Part shown: positions 58,141 through 64,000 of the stretch, piece after piece | How the letters are laid out: the number at the start of each line of letters is the position of its first letter | Position numbering within the stretch: the stretch's first letter is position 1 | Assembly (NCBI GenBank): GCA_022036555.1 | Contig: CM039120.1 | Location: 14,461,291-14,525,290 of the forward strand | Source of the DNA: Microstegium vimineum | Taxonomy: Eukaryota; Streptophyta; Magnoliopsida; Poales; Poaceae | Length of the DNA stretch: 64,000 nucleotides | Direction of reading: 5' to 3' | Made by a program: the position numbers and the translations under genes | Notes under the pieces: generated by a model | Told to the model about the DNA's origin: nothing | Seen by the model: only the letters and a program-made list of their open reading frames with translations | Database searches by the model: none

Positions 58141-58640
58141 TGGAGTTGTAATGAATCTTTTGCGTGTGTGAGTAGAGGAAATTGTCAACAGTTTTACCTG
58201 TAGTTTCAGATCTTGTCTTATGGGCACTCTCTCTGCTTAAGTGCTTAGCTTATACTTGATAACTAATACTCCAGTATATTCGGATGTCCTAATATCTTAA
58301 TGTTCACTTGCTAGCGGTTTAATGTATTGGTATAGAAAGTTTAGATTATCTCTGATCAATGGTGCTAATGGTAGTCATTTTGCATATTTCGATGTTTAGG
58401 CAGCTTTCTTGCTGGTTGTTAAAAAGCTATGTTGATGAAACAGTTTGGAATACTTAAACTTTCTAATTAATTCAATAGTATATATAACACTGTATTATGA
58501 ATATTACGATTCAATGTCGCACCTGAAGAACTTTTATGTGCCATCAGTTCATTTAGGTAAACGATAAATAAAAGTTCCATGAAAATAGAGACTTGAAAAG
58601 TACCATGCGAATGGGCCTTGCGCCGTTTTATCCACTTATA
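58141..58640 (+). other. 3' flank of hAT-derived gene 1
   Basis: AT-rich sequence with no ORF of interest; probably 3' UTR and intergenic DNA. Confidence 0.4.
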
Positions 58641-58647
58641 TAGTTAT

Positions 58648-59718
58648 GAAAAAAATCCATTTTTCCTCCCTCAACTTTCGCGAAAAGTCTATTTTTCCTA
58701 TCTTAACTCCAAAACTAGGCAAACCACCTCTTTCAACTATTGAAACCGTGCATTTTTTAAGGTGATAAGCGGTTTTGAAGGTGATTTGTCTTTTTATTTT
58801 CTATTTATTTTGACTAAATATTTAAAACACAAAATAAAAAAATTTATTGAAATCCACATGAGTAGATATACATAGTAAATATATAATATGATATATTTTA
58901 CTATAATTTTTTCTGTAGATTTGATCTATTTTTTTTATATAATTAATTTGAATAGTTCATAACTACAAATTCTGTGGTTTAATTTTTATGAAATTTTTAT
59001 GGTGACCTAGTTATTGAATGCCTAAACTACAGTAAAATTTCGTACTAATTGGATCAGGTATAAATTAGTTATTGATTTATTTATATTTAACGAGAATAAA
59101 CACTAAATAAATCTATAACTAATTTATGCTTGATTCAATGAGTATGAAAAATTTACTTTAGTTCAAGCATACAATAGCTAGGCTGTCATAAAAATTTCAT
59201 AACAATTGGAACATAGAAACTGCAGTTATAAATTATATTCAAATTAATTATAGAAAATAATAGATCTAAATCTACAGATAAAATATACTAAAACATACCA
59301 TATTATATATTTACCGTGTAGATCTACTCACGTGGAGTCTAAGTATTTTATATTTTATGATGATTTTTATGTGATTTACTATAATTTTTTAAAGTTTCAG
59401 CCGAAATACGTAAAAACGAATAAGATAAAACCGTCTACAAAACTGCTTATAATAGGGCCAAAAGAGGTAAAACCACAATTTCAACAATTGAAGTAGATGA
59501 TTTAGGTCATGTTTAGTTCCCCATAGAATCCAAAATATTTTGGGTTTTGGTTCTTTATTTTGCAAAATGAAACTAAATTACTAAACACCACCTGAAATTT
59601 TTGGCAAAAAATAGTACATTCTTCATTTTGGATTTTGAACTCAAGAAACCAAAATAAGAACTAAACAGGGTCTTCTCCGATTTTGGAGTAAAATAGACTT
59701 TCAGAAATGAGTGTTCCT
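58648..59718. repeat. Long foldback (inverted-repeat) element 2
   Basis: Left arm from about 58655 (GAAAAGTCTATTTTTCC) and right arm ending near 59710 (AAAATAGACTTTC). Inner arms 58860-58975 and 59220-59340 are inverted copies (AGTAGATATACATAGTAAATA against TTTACCGTGTAGATCTACT). The centre is near 59090. A MITE sits in the right arm. The same ends as element 1 suggest one family. Confidence 0.75.
59505..59672. mobile_element. Tourist-like MITE nested in foldback element 2
   Basis: 168 bp with imperfect TIRs GGTCATGTTTAGTTC and GACCCTGTTTAGTTC. Flanks TTA (59502-59504) and TTC (59673-59675) fit a mutated TTA duplication. It interrupts the right arm of the inverted repeat. Confidence 0.65.
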
Positions 59719-59739
59719 ATAATTATATCATGTGAGCGC

Positions 59740-60226
59740 CTCGCCGGAGTGGGCCGTGGACTGTGCTATCTGCTATCTGCTATCTAGCCCCGAGAGTTGG
59801 CGCCAGCACAGGGGCTGAGGCGGGGAAAAGCGGCGGGAAAATGTTTTCCCCTTCCCTCCACTACCAGAGTACGCGGATCTCCCCTGACGGCGGCGGATTA
59901 CCTGGTAGTTTACATTGTAGTGCAGCGGCTGCGACCTCGTCTCTTCGGGGTCAGGTACGAAACTACGAATGCCCTGCTCCCCTCTCTCCTTCTCTCTATC
60001 ACCCCTGATTCCGAGAACCTTGATCCAGCGATCCTTCTTTCGTCCCGTGGGATTGTAACGTGTGTCCTTCGCCAAGTTCTTGATGGTTTCTGGTATATGT
60101 ACTGCTACTCGTGCAATTGTTCGTCGCAGTAGATTTTGTTGTTGGTTGATTCGTTTGATCATTCAGTTCGGAAAAAATCAGATACGCGAACCAGAGTGGA
60201 TGATTTAGCCTTATCGTTTTGTAGGT
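59740..60226 (+). promoter_or_regulatory. 5' leader of hAT-derived gene 2
   Basis: GC-rich leader (59740-59960) including a triple CTATCTG repeat. A possible UTR intron has a donor at about 59954 (TCAG|GTACG) and an acceptor at 60224 (TTGTAG|GT), two bases before the ATG. The layout mirrors gene 1. Confidence 0.45.
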
Positions 60227-62831
60227 ATGAGTCAGGATTGTGATGGTTCCCCCAACTACATCGGTGAAGAAGACAATGGTACATAACTACATCTTTCTCT
60301 CTCTATGTGTATATATATCTCTGTTCAGGCTATAGAACACGTTTCTTTCAGCACTTCTCCTATAGTGTCTGATTTTTTTTTGTTATTGGTCAGGCAATAG
60401 GTAATTTTGTCATTGTTTGATGCAGACTAAAGAATCATGAATTGTCTCTTGTGAGTTGTACTTTTAATTGTACTAGTTGTTTGTGTGAGATCGCCTGAAA
60501 ATTCAGGTGCCTGAATATGGAACAAGTTTCTTTCAGGCTATGGAACTGAAATCTGTATTAAAAGATTCTGTTCAGTTAACTTCTCGAATAAAAAGCTTTC
60601 TGGATTGCACTTGGACAATGTAGACATGAAATATTCTCACATTTCTCCATATTGACAACTTGTGTCTCTTGGTGCCTAGGCGTGGAAGACGTGGTGGACT
60701 GTACCAACAATGACATAGGTGACGGAGAAGAGAGCACTGGCAGCATCCCTAGCCCGCTGTTCTCTAGGACAAGGCCAAATAAAAGGCTCCGGTCGAAGGT
60801 GTGGGAAGACTTCATACCCACCTTCGTTGATGGAAAGGTTGTGCAGGCTGAATGCATGCACTGCCACCGGGTCTTCAACTACAACAGCACCAATGGCACT
60901 ACCGGACTGCGCAAACACCAGGCCAAGTGCAGCCCTAGGACTCAGAAGAGGCTAAAGCAGCTGGGCAGACCCTTGCCATCTACAAAGAAGAGCACACAGG
61001 CCGACAGCTCTGACCCAAACCAGAAGAAGCTGCCATTCCTGCTATCCCGCCAAAACAAATGCACAGACGCAGCAAATGCAGTCCCTGTGCAGGAACCTGC
61101 CTTCCCTGACGCACACACCAACAAGAATAACAAAAATCAGGAAGTTGATCAGAATGACTCTCATGAAGTACTGGCAGAACCTGAGCAGTCCACTGACCAG
61201 CATAAGAACCAGTCTCTTGGGGAAATCGCATTGCCTGAGCAGGACTTTGCTAATGATTCCAGTCAGAAGAATCAGAAGGTCGATCAGAACTGTTCTCCTG
61301 AAGAACTTATCAGGATATTGGTCATACACGGGCAGCTACCAAGGATGATGGAGCAAGATGGATTCAGAAAGGTAGCTGCTTGCTTGAATCCTATGGTCAA
61401 TATGCCATCTCACTATGACTTCATAGGGAACATCTGTGACTTGTTTCAGCAAGAAAAGTTCAAGTTAAAGGAGAAGTTAGCTGCTTTACGCAGTCGGGTT
61501 TGCTTGAGTGCTTATATGTGGCATTACGATCCACACTTGGCCTTCTTGTGCTTGACTGTTCACTACATCGACGATGAATGGGAGAAGCAGCAAAAGATAA
61601 TCACGTTTTCTCCCATGGACCCCTCTTGCGATGCAAAAGGATTCAGTGATATCATAGTGGGAACTATTACAGAATGGGATCTCCATGACAAGGTTTTCAG
61701 CATTATAGTGGAAGATGTTTTCATTGATGATGCAGTGGCTTCAAATGTCAAAACCAGTCTACAGAAATGGAACAAAGTCAATGCAAATCGGAACTTGTTT
61801 GTTGTACGCTCTGCAACTCATTTACTTGATCAGGTAATCCATGTGGGATTGGATGAACTTAACAAAATCATGGAGAAATCAGCGAAGTGCCCCAAGTATC
61901 CAAAGGGTTCCAACCGTTCAGCAGTGCAGTATCCCAACATCAGATATGCAGCATCACCAGAGGACTGGAGTACAGCAAGTGAGATTTCTGAGATTTTGGA
62001 ACATTTTCATCAATATATTGACTCGATGCCAAACTTTCCTGGTCCATCCGATTTCTTTGACACTTTGAAAAATGTGTATAGTAAGGCTCATTCCTGCAGT
62101 GAGTATAGGAGTGATAAAGCATTTACCAAAGTGGCAGAGAAGATAAAACAGAAGTTCAAGGAATGCTGGAAGTTCTGTTTCTTACATTTCTGTATGCCTA
62201 TGATCATGGATCCTAAATACAGTCTGGAATGCATCAAGCTTTTTGTTAAAGAGAATGGAAAACACGACTATATGCATGAAGTACGTGATACATTTGTCAA
62301 CCTCTTCAATGAATACACAGATCATGTGGATGTGGATGACCCTAACTGCACTACTGGGTCTAGCAAGGGTATTGTTGAGGATGCAGATACACTGTCTAAT
62401 TATTATCATGACTCTAAGCAGTACTATTACCATGACTCTAAGTATCAATGTTGTGACTGACCGATGACTGAGCTTGGCCAGTACCTGCAAGAGACTCGTC
62501 CCGCTTCATGCAAGCTCAGTGTTCTCCAGTGGTGGAAGGAACACAGCCTGATCTACCCTACAATTTCTCAGATGGCACACGATATACTGGCACTACCGTG
62601 CAATACTGACAGCAGGGTAGCAACAAGAACCGCAGGACTCGCAATGTGTGAGTTGGCTGGTGAGAACCATATTGAAATGCTTGTTTGTACTCAAGATTGG
62701 CTCACACCAGCTGGTACGACCTGTGCTCTTGCATCTCCTGTTTTTCATCTGATCTCTTTCTTGTACACTGATCTTCTCATATCTTTACAGGCACCGGAAA
62801 CATGGAGTCACCCGATGATGAGTACTTCTAG
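60227..62831 (+). pseudogene. hAT-transposase-derived gene 2 (RICESLEEPER-like), premature stop
   Basis: Exons: 60227-60278, 60680-62713, 62791-62831, phase-1 introns. The ATG at 60227 encodes MSQDCDGSPNYIGEEDN before the splice. A BED finger lies at about 60795-60940 (C-x2-C in ECMHCHRVF, then H-x4-C). The hAT core region follows, with SAYMW where gene 1 has SADTW. FCMPMIMDPKY lies near 62190. Reading is open to a TGA at 62458-62460, then continues in the same frame through MTELGQYLQ, LQWWKEHSLIYPTISQMAHDILALP (dimerisation domain) to the TAG at 62829-62831. The TGA corresponds to CGA in gene 1. A truncated protein of about 610 aa without dimerisation domain is possible. Confidence 0.78.
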
Positions 62832-64000
62832 AAAAAAGGTCTCCTTGCTAATCTGCCGTGTATGCTGCTTTTCTCATGCCCCTGTATGATCTGTGCTGCT
62901 GGCAGTGTCTCATTTAGTTGCCTATTTGATGCAGGATTCAAAGATGACAAATCGTGACACTTTTGTGGGGAACTTCAAGCAATTTTACGGTTACTAATGG
63001 AGCTGTAGTGTGGTTTATGTATGCATCAGTAGGCGGCACCTTGAAGCTTGACACTAGTTCCTGCTTCTATATTATTATATACTTCCTTTGAAAAAAAAAA
63101 ACCCTCCAGATGCTATGGTTTTCCTCTGAACATGCTATGCGATTATCCTTGACCGTAGCTCATGGTTAATATTTGATTAATCCGTATATGGTTTTCTGGA
63201 GCTTTGAGTTCATTGCTCTCCAGTCCTATTCTGGTGCCCTTTTGCGTTGGTAATTCTGCATCAGCTTCATTTGTTGCTCAAAAAGTTGCTAATTCTGCAT
63301 CAGCTTCATTTGTTGGTCAAAAAGTTGAGGTTTCTGAACAATGATGCGCACCAGCACTCACACATTCACATTTCACGCTGCTGTTCAGACTTCAGTAACG
63401 ATATGGAATTGCAGTTTCATAATCTGTCTGTTTTCATAAACGAAAGCAAGCATTATTCAGAGGTTCAAAGAGGACACAGGGATCTTGGTGTGCAGACTCC
63501 AGAGAGAGGAATGAAGTTTCCCTAACTCTTTCCTTTGGAACTGCTGCAACTGGAAGTGTTTTGGTTACAATAAAAAATCAAAACTTTGGGAACTTTCATT
63601 ACAGACGTCTTTTTTAATGGACAATGACAATCACGTGCATATTCCCTTTGCAATGTGCTCGTTATAATTTTACCATGTCATAGAAATATATTACAAACAG
63701 AAGTTGTTAATCAAAGTTGTGTTATATCAATGTCCCGACATTATATTTGTGGTTGAGGAGTAGCAAGATCAAAGTTCTTTTTTTAAAAAAAAAATATGTA
63801 AAATCGATAATAAAGCTGTTGCCGAAGCCCAACAAGAATCACATGAAAACCACATACGAAGCTCACTCTTAGGTGCTGCTTGATCCTTTGGCTGATATTG
63901 TTTTACCTTGTCAAGCTAAAAAGACAAGGAGAGACATGTGTTTGCTGTGGTAGGCTAGATCACCTCGTAGTCTGTACGGTCAAGCAATTTGGCTTGCTCG
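62832..64000 (+). other. 3' flank of gene 2
   Basis: No further gene recognised. It includes a 39-bp tandem duplication (63251-63328) and an AATAAAAAATC polyadenylation-like site near 63570. The ORF at 63247-63525 overlaps the tandem repeat and has no known family. Confidence 0.4.
63251..63328. repeat. 39-bp tandem duplication
   Basis: Two adjacent near-identical copies of a 39-bp unit beginning TAATTCTGCATCAGC, differing by about two bases. Confidence 0.85.

Noticed and set aside
55171..62831. The two hAT genes as the ends of one active transposon
   Set aside because: Both have host-like introns and GC-rich leaders, lack conserved catalytic residues, and no matching terminal inverted repeats with 8-bp duplications were found.

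Overview
This window is plant nuclear DNA, almost certainly from a grass (Poaceae). The evidence is the set of repeats: Sirevirus/Maximus-like Ty1-copia, Tat-lineage and Athila-like Ty3-gypsy elements, Tourist-like MITEs, and spliced RICESLEEPER-like hAT-derived genes with GC-rich leaders. I lean towards a panicoid/andropogonoid grass but cannot prove that from sequence alone. No bacterial genes, rRNA, tRNA or CRISPR arrays were seen.

Positions 1-47192 form one nested stack of LTR retrotransposons. The outer shell is copia element D on the minus strand. Its 5' LTR is 45603-47192, with primer-binding site, gag, protease and integrase from 45600 down to 41760, and its 3' LTR is cut by the window edge (1-903). 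D is interrupted by copia element A on the plus strand (gag from 1446, 3' LTR ending at 41759). A carries two further insertions. Element E (2256-18275, TSD CACAC) is a non-autonomous Athila-like gag-protease element sitting in A's gag. Element C (22634-35328, TSD GCGGA/GCGCA) is a Tat-lineage gypsy element on the minus strand sitting in A's RNase H. E in turn contains a solo Tat LTR (4254-5375, TSD AGAGG) and element B (8015-13975, TSD TATGT/TATGC), a pol-less deletion derivative of the C family. A 100-N gap (1346-1445) hides A's 5' end and D's RT/RNase H.

C is the most informative element. Its minus strand encodes gag, a Zn-binding linker, protease, RT, two RNase H domains and integrase. 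Its plus strand, antisense to the rest, encodes a multi-exon plant-mobile-domain (PMD) gene between integrase and 3' LTR. All retroelement genes here carry stops or frameshifts. A also has an env-like region (about 37031-39831) between pol and its 3' LTR.

From 47193 to 54478 the sequence is older debris. It comprises a FAR1/MULE pseudogene cut by D's 5' LTR, the C-terminal end and downstream region of a gypsy element, a possible CACTA end, a decayed copia LTR and a long foldback repeat.

The least repetitive part is 54600-64000. Two plus-strand, tandemly arranged hAT-transposase-derived genes (55171-57956 and 60227-62831) share an exon layout: short first exon, long second exon, tiny last exon, both introns phase 1. 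Each is broken at a different point and catalytic residues are not conserved, so they look like decaying domesticated-type genes. Related foldback elements lie on both sides of the first gene, and the second foldback contains a Tourist-like MITE.
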